Shown here: positions 7,069-14,220 of the stretch, piece after piece
Layout of the letters: each line of letters starts with the position of its first letter
How positions within the stretch are numbered: position 1 is the stretch's first letter
The notes under the pieces: generated by a model
The model's database searches: none
Seen by the model: only the letters and a program-made list of their open reading frames with translations
What the model was told of the DNA's origin: nothing
Assembly (NCBI GenBank): GCA_964524065.1
Contig: CAZGCB010000049.1
Span: forward strand, 1-18,914
Length of the DNA stretch: 18,914 nt
From: CAZADA01 sp964524065
GTDB taxonomy: Bacteria; Pseudomonadota; Alphaproteobacteria; Caulobacterales; Maricaulaceae
Reading direction: 5' to 3'
Translations under genes and position numbers: made by a program

Positions 7069-7842
7069 ATGCCGCTCACGCCTGAACAGCTGGACCGCTA
7101 TGCGCGTCACATCGTCCTGAAGGAGATCGGCGGGCCCGGTCAGAACAAGCTGCGCGCCGCCAGCGTTTTGATTGTCGGTGCGGGCGGCCTGGGCTCGCCG
7201 GCGGCGCTTTATCTCGCAGCCGCGGGCGTCGGTGCTATCGGGCTCGCCGATGGGGATGTGGTGAGCCTCTCCAATTTGCAGCGGCAAATCCTCTTCCGCA
7301 CCCAGGATGTCGGCCAGCCAAAAGTCTCCATCGCCTCGGACGTCATCGCCGCGCTCAACCCGGATGTGAGGCGATCATTGATCCTCGGGCGGGTGACGGA
7401 CGCGAACGTGGCCGCCGTGATCGAGCCCTTTGACGTGGTGCTAGACGGCTCGGATAATTTCGCGACCCGCTTCATTCTCAACGCCGCGTGCTACGCCATG
7501 GAGCGTCCGTTGATCTCCGGCGCGGTGGGCCGCTGGACCGGCCAGCTCGCCACGTTCAAAGCCGGCCTGACCAAACACGAACCGTCGGAGCGGCGCCTCC
7601 CGTGTTATCGCTGTCTCATGCCCGAAACACCGCCAGAGGCGGACACGTGCGAACGCGCCGGCATTGTCGGCGCGCTCACCGGCGTCATTGGGTCGGCCAT
7701 GGCGCTGGAAGCCATCAAGGAAATCACCGGCGCGGGCGACAGCCTGGCGGGCCGGCTGATGATCTATGACGCGCTGAGCGGTGCGGCCCGCACCATTGGC
7801 TTGCCGCACGATCCGCTCTGCACCACCTGTGGCGAGGGCTGA
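7069..7842 (+). CDS. moeB: MoeB/ThiF-family E1-like adenylyltransferase
   Basis: E1-like enzyme that adenylates the C-terminal Gly-Gly of a small sulphur-carrier protein (MoaD in molybdopterin synthesis, or ThiS). The length of 257 fits MoeB without a rhodanese domain. Visible elements: N-terminal RYARHIVLKEIGGPGQ helix, Rossmann ATP loop GAGGLGSP (37-44), DGDVVSLSNLQRQILF (61-76) with the Asp and Arg that contact ATP, the KVSIASD region after QPK (K85), DGSDNFATR (126-134), and two CxxC zinc pairs (C179/C182 and C251/C254). C194 in ADTCERAGIVG is at the position of the variable catalytic-loop Cys. No rhodanese domain, and no moaD, moaE or thiS within the window, so the partner cannot be assigned. 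MoeB is preferred over ThiF by overall pattern. Confidence 0.9.
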   Translation: MPLTPEQLDRYARHIVLKEIGGPGQNKLRAASVLIVGAGGLGSPAALYLAAAGVGAIGLADGDVVSLSNLQRQILFRTQDVGQPKVSIASDVIAALNPDVRRSLILGRVTDANVAAVIEPFDVVLDGSDNFATRFILNAACYAMERPLISGAVGRWTGQLATFKAGLTKHEPSERRLPCYRCLMPETPPEADTCERAGIVGALTGVIGSAMALEAIKEITGAGDSLAGRLMIYDALSGAARTIGLPHDPLCTTCGEG

Positions 7843-7867
7843 GGCCGCGGGCCGACTCGTTGAACGT

Positions 7868-8770
7868 CTAGTCCTTCAGATCATCATAGACGATCTCAGT
7901 CATCTTGTCGGTGCTGATGAAGAAAGCACCGAAGGGCGCGTATTCTTGCAAAGGCTTCGCCGCCAACGTGTCCTCCAGCGACTTGCCCTCATCGATCAGC
8001 GCTTGGACATTGGCGCGCACACCGATCAACACATCAACATTCCGCTGCAACGCCGCTTTGTCCGCCAACGGACCATGGCCGGGAATGATGACGGTATCCT
8101 CGTCGATTTCGGCCAAAATTTGCTGTTGCGCCGCGATGAATCCATCGACGGATCCACCTGCGTTCGTGTCGATATACGGAAAGAAGCCGTTGAAGAAGAG
8201 ATCGCCCATATGGACGATGTTGCTCTCTTCAAAGGTGACGACGCTGTCACCATCCGTATGCGCATTGGGGATATGGCGGACCCGGACCGTCTCGCCATTC
8301 ATATGGAAACTCACCCCGTCCGCATAGGTCACGGTCGGCCATCCGCCTTCCGGTTGCGGGGCCTGCGGTTGACCAGAGAAGGTGGAGAGCGGCGGCTCAG
8401 CCATGCGCGCACGCGCGTTATCGTGAGCAAACACGGTGGCGCCTTGCCCCGCCCAACTGTCGTTCCCGCCGGTATGATCGCCGTGATAATGCGTGTTGAC
8501 GATGAAGCGCACCGCGCCCACGCCGTCATTCACGGACGCGATCAGCGCCTCGATCGGCTCGGTCAGCGGGGCGAATTTGTCGTCAATCATGAAGACACCG
8601 TCCGGCCCGACGGAGATGCCGATATTGCCCCCCGTGCGACCTTGGGGATCAGTGATCATGTAAATGCCGTCGCCCAGATCCGTCGCGCTCAGCTCCGGCG
8701 CCGCCTCCTGGGCCCAGGCGGTTGCGGCCACGAGGACCGCCGCCGCGCCTGCGATCATCCAATGGTGCAT
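7868..8770 (-). CDS. Exported metallo-beta-lactamase-fold hydrolase
   Basis: A zinc hydrolase of the metallo-beta-lactamase fold carrying a signal peptide (core AAAVLVAATAWA), so probably periplasmic. Metal ligands, counted from the chosen start: HxHxDH as HYHGDHTGG (H94, H96, D98, H99), H171 in NAHTDGDS, D190 in HMGDLFFNG and H232 in PGHGP. These form a complete two-zinc site. Three ATG codons stand in a row at 8776, 8773 and 8770. AAAGGGA (8784-8778) is only 1 base from the first but 7 from the third, so 8770 is preferred. The substrate is unknown: the same core occurs in beta-lactamases, lactonases, SoxH-like and cyclase-like proteins. It is a general MBL rather than an obvious resistance enzyme. 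Last gene of the minus-strand run; its 3' end faces moeB across 25 bp. Confidence 0.88.
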   Translation of the reverse strand: MHHWMIAGAAAVLVAATAWAQEAAPELSATDLGDGIYMITDPQGRTGGNIGISVGPDGVFMIDDKFAPLTEPIEALIASVNDGVGAVRFIVNTHYHGDHTGGNDSWAGQGATVFAHDNARARMAEPPLSTFSGQPQAPQPEGGWPTVTYADGVSFHMNGETVRVRHIPNAHTDGDSVVTFEESNIVHMGDLFFNGFFPYIDTNAGGSVDGFIAAQQQILAEIDEDTVIIPGHGPLADKAALQRNVDVLIGVRANVQALIDEGKSLEDTLAAKPLQEYAPFGAFFISTDKMTEIVYDDLKD

Positions 8771-8777
8771 CATCATG

Positions 8778-8784
8778 TCCCTTT
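8778..8784 (-). promoter_or_regulatory. Ribosome-binding site that favours the third of three tandem ATGs
   Basis: On the minus strand AAAGGGA ends 1, 4 and 7 bases before three consecutive ATG codons. Only the last has ordinary spacing. The difference is two residues at the N-terminus of the MBL-fold protein. Confidence 0.5.
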
Positions 8785-8873
8785 CGCTCCCCAGCCGGCG
8801 CCCGTGAGCCCCAAAAGGCCCTGGGGGTCAGCCATTTCTTTAAACGGAACGATGCGCCAAAAGGATGCCCCGA

Positions 8874-9314
8874 TTAGGCCTCCTCAGCCTCGGCCTCAGG
8901 CTCCTCGGCGGGGGCGGCGTCGGGATTGCGCAACCGGACCGTACCACGCCCGCCACGCTTGGGCGCATGGAGCTTCAGCTCATAGCGATCACCGCCCAGC
9001 TCCACCGCATCTTCATCGCTGCGTGCGGCCGCGACGGCCCGGGCCAACGCTTCCAACGCAATCGCTTGCAGCGCCTCTTCGTCGACATCCTTGCCCGCGC
9101 CGTCGCCAAAGGCGCCATCCAAGCGCGTATTCAATTTGGCGGCCATGGCCGGATTGGCGCGCCCGTCGTCCTGGCGCGCGGCTTTGATGGTGATCCAGTC
9201 GCCAGCCTCAGCCTGGCTGCGCAGCGCCGGCAGGGCGGCCTCCAACACCGGATCGATATCCTTCAGCGGGCCAAGTTCGAGGAGCTTCGCCTTCACGGCG
9301 TCTTCAGTGATCAT
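8874..9314 (-). CDS. Small protein of unknown function with acidic Ala/Glu tail
   Basis: A 146-residue protein I do not recognise. ATG 9314 is preferred over the longer frame to 9407, whose first 31 residues (Arg/Cys/Pro-rich) look like untranslated sequence. There is no signal peptide, so it should be cytoplasmic. Residues 1-45 form one or two helices, then IT-IKAAR and a helix-rich Ala region (EEALQAIALEALARAVAAA). A beta-strand pair (DRYELKLHAPKRGGRGTVRLR, about 112-132) follows, and the protein ends in a low-complexity Glu/Ala tail (PAEEPEAEAEEA). It lies downstream of the subtilisin-like lipoprotein gene and upstream of the MBL gene on the same strand, with gaps of 112 and 103 bp. No function is inferred. 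Confidence 0.65.
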   Translation of the reverse strand: MITEDAVKAKLLELGPLKDIDPVLEAALPALRSQAEAGDWITIKAARQDDGRANPAMAAKLNTRLDGAFGDGAGKDVDEEALQAIALEALARAVAAARSDEDAVELGGDRYELKLHAPKRGGRGTVRLRNPDAAPAEEPEAEAEEA

Positions 9315-9426
9315 CGTCTGTCTTTCAGGGTTGATGGGTCTGGGACAGCGCCGGGCGGCCCAGCGCGCTTGAGCGCAGGGGTACGACACGCCGCGCCGCT
9401 GCGCCAAGCCCCTTCGCCAGATCGTC

Positions 9427-12198
9427 CTATTGCGGCGCTTGCGCCGTCAGCGATGGCTGGCCCAAGCGCAGCGTCAACGGCAGGTCCAATAAGGCGGGAT
9501 CATCGCCGCGCCCTTCAAACGTCGCCTGGCCGCTGAAGGGATCCGGATGGCGCGCGCACAGCTCGCCCGCATCACACAGCTCGCCGTCATTATCCAAATC
9601 GGTGCCGGCCACGATGCGATAAACACCCGCCTCAACATCCTCAAAAAGAACCGAGACGCCGCCCATACTGGCGAGGCCCGCGGGGAACACCTCGGTGATC
9701 ACAGGCGTGAACGTTCCGTCCATCTCCCGGCGCTCCAGCACGACCTGCATCGGCACGGCGACCGCCGGTTCGGTTGCGGCCGCCCGTTCCGCGCGCACCC
9801 CAAGGAAAGACACATCGCCATCACCAAGCACAAAGCCTACCTCGCCCGTGGTTTCACCCTCGGCCAGCCGCGCCCGATTAAGGTAGGCGTGATACGTCCC
9901 ACGTCCCTCGGCGTCCACGGCGACCGCTTCAACACGCAGCGCGCCGCTGGAGCCGGTTCCGAAATTGGCGTCGCCGGATAAGCCGGTCACCGACAGGGGC
10001 CCCTCACCCAAACGATCAGCCGAAAAAATCAGCTCCGACACATCCGCGCCAAAATCCAGCTCAAACGGGGAAAAGCCCAAAAGCGTCCGCGCGGGCGGCG
10101 GGCCGCTGATGTTAAACTGTGTGGCCGCGTTGGCCATTTTGGGCAGCGACATGACGCCAAAACCAAATTCGTTGTCATGGCTGGTGGCGCCAAAATCTTC
10201 GCTCAGCGCCCCCTGTGATAAGAACGCCATGAAGGCGTCGTGATCGAGGCCGGGCGCGATGGACTTCATCAGCGCGATACCAGCGGCCGCATGCGGCGAC
10301 GCCATGGACGTGCCTTGGTAAAAGTCAAAGCTGGTGTCGAACGCCGTCTCGTCCCCATTGGGCTCCACAATCGCGGCGTAAATCCCATCGGGCAGGCCAT
10401 CGACATTCACATCGGCGCCCGTCTCGCCGCCCGGCGCCGTGATATCAACCTGGGCGTAGTAGGAACTGTAGAACGCCCTTTCGTTCGCGATATTCACAGA
10501 CCCCACGGCCACCACATCATCATACGCCGCTGGGTAACTCGGAAACTGCCCCAGCACGGTGCCGCCACTGTTGCCGGCGGAGGACACCAAGATCACGCCC
10601 GCATCGGCCGCTTGGGACACCTTCGCTTGCTCAGCCAGCGATGAGGAGGGCCCGCCGAAGGACATATTGATCACATCGGCGCGACGCGGCGGCAACACGC
10701 CGCTGATATTCTCCAAGCCCGCCGCATAAAGCACGGCGTCGCTCCAGCGAAAGCTGATCCCGCGGCAGCCGGACCGATTGCTCCCCAGTTTAATCGCCAT
10801 GAGATCGGCATCGGGAACCACGCCAACCATGCCGCCATTGCCCCGCGGCGCCATCGCGCTGGAGGCCACATGCGTGCCGTGGAAGGTGTGGCAGAACCGC
10901 CCGGAGCTATCAAAAGGGCTGTCGGGGCGCGCATCGTGCTGGGCGTCAGCGGGAAAGCCGAAGCTGATAAAGTCCCTCTCATCGACAATGGCGTCCGCCA
11001 ATTCCGGATGTTCGGTGGCAAAGCCGGCGTCCAACACGGCGAGCAGCGTACTGGACGCCGGCTCCAACAGCCCGGACGCATCCACCTCATCCCAACCGAC
11101 ATTGAACAAATTCCACTGCACACCCGCGTCTGGAAGCGGATCAGTCTCAGCCACCTGAAAGATCTGTGGCTGATGCATGATCTTGAACGTGTCGGCGCCT
11201 TCATGGGCGTTGAGCGCCTTCACGACATCCAACAAAGCGAGCTTCTGCCCCCGACTGGGGTCCATCGCGGCGGCTTGCGCCTCGCCCCAACTCTCACGGG
11301 GTGCACCGTGGCGACTGCGCCCTGCAAGACCGGCTTGGCGCCGCACATCGGCCACCTGGTCCAGCGCGTTGATTTGTCCCAACCAGGCGCCCCTCATGGC
11401 CCGCGATCCGATGTCCGATGCGTCCCGATCCAGCCGATGGCGCGACACCATTTTGCGGCCCAACAGGGTGGTGGGCTCGCGCTCCACGGACAGCTCTTGC
11501 GCGGCCATCATGTCCACATCGATTTGGGCGTAAACAGCGGGCGTGGTCAGCGTGCGGGTGATGGTGAGAACGTAGTTTGAGGCTCCGCTGAAGGCTTCAA
11601 CTTCGATGAGGATTTCACCGGGGTTGTCTTGCAGCACCACCATTTCACGCGGATCGTCGGCGGAATTGGATAGCGCGAGCAGCCGGCCCGACGCATCGAA
11701 CACCAGAAGGTCCAAGTCCGCCTGCGGCTCCAGGGGATCGATGGCCGCGTTCTCGGGCGCCGGGGGAACCTCAGCCGCGAAGGAGAGCGTGATCACATCC
11801 CCGCGGCTCGCCGTGACCCGGTAGACATCGAGCGCATCGCTGAACGTGTCGAAACGCCCGCCCAGTCCGCCCGTGGGCTCCTGCGTCACATACCCCGCCA
11901 CCACCACATCAGCCTCGGTGTCCAAACGCGTGAGCGTTTGTGGGCTCGACAGGCTGTTGTTGGCGATAAGCGGCGCTGTGGGATCATTGATGTCACCGTC
12001 CAGCTGAAGCGTTTCGAACAGCACGCCCGCGGCTGAGACGGTGAAGCGCGTGTCCACGGTTCCCGAACCGCCACCGCCGCTGCACGCGGCGAGCGCCACG
12101 GGCACGCTGGCGATAAGCACCGCTGCGAACCAGCGCGTACGCGACACCAACGCCCGCGGCGCCACGCTGAACGCACATGCTTCGCCCGTGGCCATCAT
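9427..12198 (-). CDS. Subtilisin-like (peptidase S8) lipoprotein with PPC-like domain
   Basis: A 923-residue exported serine protease. ATG 12198 is chosen because AAGGGG lies 6 bases upstream. It gives a lipoprotein signal peptide with lipobox LAAC (Cys39) followed by SGGGGSG, so the enzyme should be lipid-anchored. Residues of about 103-215 resemble a bacterial pre-peptidase C-terminal (PPC) domain (DVYRVTASRGDVITLSF, ADLDLLVFDASG, NYVLTITR), here N-terminal to the catalytic domain. The S8 domain (about 340-685) shows the triad D390 (VLDAGFATEHPEL), H440 (HGTHVAS) and S631 (GTSMASPH), plus the oxyanion Asn543 (SSAGN). Ala replaces the usual Ser/Thr after the catalytic Asp (DAG for DTG/DSG). 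The C-terminal third is beta-rich and ends with a calcium-loop-like DLDNDGELCDAGELC (867-881). Likely role: cell-surface protein degradation or processing. The substrate is unknown. Confidence 0.92.
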   Translation of the reverse strand: MMATGEACAFSVAPRALVSRTRWFAAVLIASVPVALAACSGGGGSGTVDTRFTVSAAGVLFETLQLDGDINDPTAPLIANNSLSSPQTLTRLDTEADVVVAGYVTQEPTGGLGGRFDTFSDALDVYRVTASRGDVITLSFAAEVPPAPENAAIDPLEPQADLDLLVFDASGRLLALSNSADDPREMVVLQDNPGEILIEVEAFSGASNYVLTITRTLTTPAVYAQIDVDMMAAQELSVEREPTTLLGRKMVSRHRLDRDASDIGSRAMRGAWLGQINALDQVADVRRQAGLAGRSRHGAPRESWGEAQAAAMDPSRGQKLALLDVVKALNAHEGADTFKIMHQPQIFQVAETDPLPDAGVQWNLFNVGWDEVDASGLLEPASSTLLAVLDAGFATEHPELADAIVDERDFISFGFPADAQHDARPDSPFDSSGRFCHTFHGTHVASSAMAPRGNGGMVGVVPDADLMAIKLGSNRSGCRGISFRWSDAVLYAAGLENISGVLPPRRADVINMSFGGPSSSLAEQAKVSQAADAGVILVSSAGNSGGTVLGQFPSYPAAYDDVVAVGSVNIANERAFYSSYYAQVDITAPGGETGADVNVDGLPDGIYAAIVEPNGDETAFDTSFDFYQGTSMASPHAAAGIALMKSIAPGLDHDAFMAFLSQGALSEDFGATSHDNEFGFGVMSLPKMANAATQFNISGPPPARTLLGFSPFELDFGADVSELIFSADRLGEGPLSVTGLSGDANFGTGSSGALRVEAVAVDAEGRGTYHAYLNRARLAEGETTGEVGFVLGDGDVSFLGVRAERAAATEPAVAVPMQVVLERREMDGTFTPVITEVFPAGLASMGGVSVLFEDVEAGVYRIVAGTDLDNDGELCDAGELCARHPDPFSGQATFEGRGDDPALLDLPLTLRLGQPSLTAQAPQ

Positions 12199-12272
12199 GC
12201 TGATCCCCTTCTTTGTGCGCGCGGACGCGGCTTCCCCTTTATACCCGCTCCGCCTTAGCGATTTGGTGACGC

Positions 12273-13277
12273 CTACGACACGGCGCCGAAGGTCTCCTCC
12301 GGCAACACGCGATCGGGCGGCCGCTCGCCGTCTTGCCAAACCCGGATGTTGATAATCACCTTTTCGCCCATTTCGAGGCGGCTCTCGAGGGTCGCCGAAC
12401 TCATATGCGGAGTCAGGATCACATTGGACCGGCCCAAAAGCTTAGGATTCACCCGCGGTTCGCCCTCAAACACGTCCAAGGCCGCCCCCGCCAGACCGCC
12501 CGCATCAATGGCGTCGCCAAGGGCATCTTCGTCAATCACATCGCCACGCGAGGTGTTCACCACAAACGCATGCGGCTGCAGCAACGCCAAACGGGCCCGG
12601 GAAATCAAATGAAAGGTGCTGGGCGTGCGCGGCGTGTGGATGGTGAGGATGTCCGCCTGCGGCAGCAGGGCGTCCAGACTCGGTTCATAAGTCGCCTCCA
12701 GCGCCGCCTCGATGGCCGGGCTCACCGGCCGGCGGTTGTGGTAGCGCACCGCCATGCCAAAGGCGCGCGCCCGCGCCGCCACCGCCTGTCCGACCCGGCC
12801 CATGCCGACAATCCCAAGGGTCTTGCCCGCCACGCGCCGGCCCAACATCCAGGTGGGCGTCCAGCCCGTGAAGACGTCGCGCTGCATGAGCTGCGCGCCC
12901 TCAAAGATTCGCCGCGGCGCCGCTAGGATCAACGCCAGCGTCATGTCCGCGGTGTCATCTGTGAGCACGCCCGGCGTGTTGGTGACGGTCACCCCCCGCT
13001 GCAGTGCGGCGGCGACATCAATATGATCGACGCCCGCCCCAAAATTGGCGATGAGCTTTAGCCGCGGACCCGCCGCCGCGATGATGTCCGCATCAATGCG
13101 ATCCGTGACTGTGGGGGCGAGCACATCGGCATCTGCGATCGCCACCTTCAACGCCGCGGCGTCCATAGGCGCATCATCCGCATTCAATTGAGCGTCGAAC
13201 AGTTCCGCCATGCGCGCCTCCACCGGCGCGGGCAGCTTGCGGGTGACGACGATGCGGGGCTTGTGCGTGGAAGTCAT
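12273..13277 (-). CDS. D-isomer-specific 2-hydroxyacid dehydrogenase (glyoxylate/hydroxypyruvate reductase type)
   Basis: NAD(P)H-dependent 2-hydroxyacid dehydrogenase of 334 residues, a normal length for the glyoxylate reductase/GyaR-like branch. The substrate-binding NFGAGVDHIDV is at 78-88. The Rossmann loop GMGRVG is at 158-163, after GKTLGIV. The catalytic triad is Arg244 (NTSRGDVID), Glu273 (DVFEGEP) and His291 (LTPHMSSAT). HNRRP after the second Rossmann strand, with basic residues instead of an acidic one, points to NADPH preference, which is an inference. The start at 13277 has AAGGTGA a few bases upstream. It lies on the same strand as the subtilisin-like gene 74 bp downstream and the vWA-like gene 73 bp upstream. 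No functional link to either is evident. Confidence 0.93.
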   Translation of the reverse strand: MTSTHKPRIVVTRKLPAPVEARMAELFDAQLNADDAPMDAAALKVAIADADVLAPTVTDRIDADIIAAAGPRLKLIANFGAGVDHIDVAAALQRGVTVTNTPGVLTDDTADMTLALILAAPRRIFEGAQLMQRDVFTGWTPTWMLGRRVAGKTLGIVGMGRVGQAVAARARAFGMAVRYHNRRPVSPAIEAALEATYEPSLDALLPQADILTIHTPRTPSTFHLISRARLALLQPHAFVVNTSRGDVIDEDALGDAIDAGGLAGAALDVFEGEPRVNPKLLGRSNVILTPHMSSATLESRLEMGEKVIINIRVWQDGERPPDRVLPEETFGAVS

Positions 13278-13350
13278 GGCTCACCTTAACGGCCGGGCAG
13301 GCAAGGGGGTCAAGCGGGCGGCGCGGCGCAGGCGCCCGGGCTAAGGCACT

Positions 13351-14220
13351 TTACCCCAACTCGCGCAGAGCGTCGCGCGGCTGGCTGACCCACCGCACAT
13401 CCGCCGCACCGGCGTCTTCGAAATAATCATTCCAGAAGTCTTGATGCAGTGCGTCCTGGCGACTGGCCAGTCGCGGCCGACGCACATAATAAATCGTCAG
13501 GCTATCCAACGGCAAAACGCTTTGCAGCCGGGCGCCGCGCCGCGTGGCCGCGAAGCTTTGGTGGCTGGGATAGTCCCCATAATGCGAGAGATTGCGCGTG
13601 TACTGCATCATATCCGACAAGAAGATCACGTCGGTGCGCGCCGCAGGCCGGTCCAGCAGCAAATCTTGCAACGCCACCATCGCTTCCAGCAACGGGCTCG
13701 CTTCGCGGGACGCCGTGGCGCCGGCGCGGCTGAGGGCGCCCTGGATCCGCTGATCGAAAAAGCCGTCAAACCGCTCCTGGCGCGCCTCGCGTTCATCGCG
13801 GGTGTCAAACAAGAGCGAACTCGCCCGCGGCTCCGGCGGCCGACACTCGGACAAAATCTCGGTCAAAGGCGCATCGACATTGTCATTGAGGCCCACAATG
13901 GTGAGGCGGCCAAAGGTGGGGAAATCCGCGCTGGAGGCGATGGTCGGCGCCAGTTGACGCACCAAGGCTTGCCAGGGCGGCGGCAACTCGTCGGTCTGAT
14001 CCAGCACGAGCACCACATGACGTGGCAAACGATCCGGGGAACATCCCCGATCATCATAGACGATGGCTGGCCCGCTCACGGCCCGCCAAATCAAAATCCC
14101 AGGGAACGCCAAAAACACCGCCACCAAGCCGGTAATGGCGAGGGTCGCCCACACGCGCCGGCGACGTTCGGACTGCGCCTCGCGGGCGCGGCGCTCACGC
14201 CGGGTTCGCGCGCGCCGCAC
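13351..14220 (-). CDS. Signal-anchored protein with a von Willebrand A-like domain, unknown function
   Basis: A 289-residue protein starting at GTG 14220, chosen because AAGGGG (14233-14228) lies 7 bases upstream; the longer frame to 14307 would add an Arg-rich stretch without a ribosome site. The first 23 residues hold about 13 Arg, then a single membrane segment (about 24-46) follows. Inside-positive charge places the remainder outside the cytoplasm. The body resembles a vWA fold: strand HVVLVLD then QTDELP (D74, T76, D77; MIDAS-like DxTD), GRLTIVGL, SPLLEAM (175-181; possible third MIDAS loop) and TDVIFLSDMMQ (197-206). These could coordinate a metal ion for ligand binding. No enzyme motif is seen. 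It overlaps by 26 bp the end of the preceding coiled-coil membrane gene, so the two are probably co-translated partners. Confidence 0.8.
   Translation of the reverse strand: MRRARTRRERRAREAQSERRRRVWATLAITGLVAVFLAFPGILIWRAVSGPAIVYDDRGCSPDRLPRHVVLVLDQTDELPPPWQALVRQLAPTIASSADFPTFGRLTIVGLNDNVDAPLTEILSECRPPEPRASSLLFDTRDEREARQERFDGFFDQRIQGALSRAGATASREASPLLEAMVALQDLLLDRPAARTDVIFLSDMMQYTRNLSHYGDYPSHQSFAATRRGARLQSVLPLDSLTIYYVRRPRLASRQDALHQDFWNDYFEDAGAADVRWVSQPRDALRELG

Noticed and set aside
8806..8831. CCCCA/TGGGG inverted repeat upstream of the MBL-fold gene as a terminator or attenuator
   Set aside because: Only five base pairs with an eight-base loop and no T-tract; GC-rich sequence gives such repeats by chance.
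7781..9187. A 468-codon open frame on the + strand opposite the MBL-fold gene
   Set aside because: Antisense to a gene with a full set of zinc-ligand motifs. Its translation is Arg/His-rich without any family motif, as expected from opposite-strand reading of GC-rich codons.
12225..12245. TATAAA on the minus strand as a -10 element of the subtilisin-like gene
   Set aside because: The -10 resembles consensus, but I find no acceptable -35 at 16-18 bases upstream, so it was not listed as a promoter.
12199..12339. N-terminal extension of the subtilisin-like protein by 47 residues
   Set aside because: It would overlap the dehydrogenase 3' end by 67 bp, is Arg-rich and would bury the lipoprotein signal. 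AAGGGG at proper spacing supports ATG 12198.
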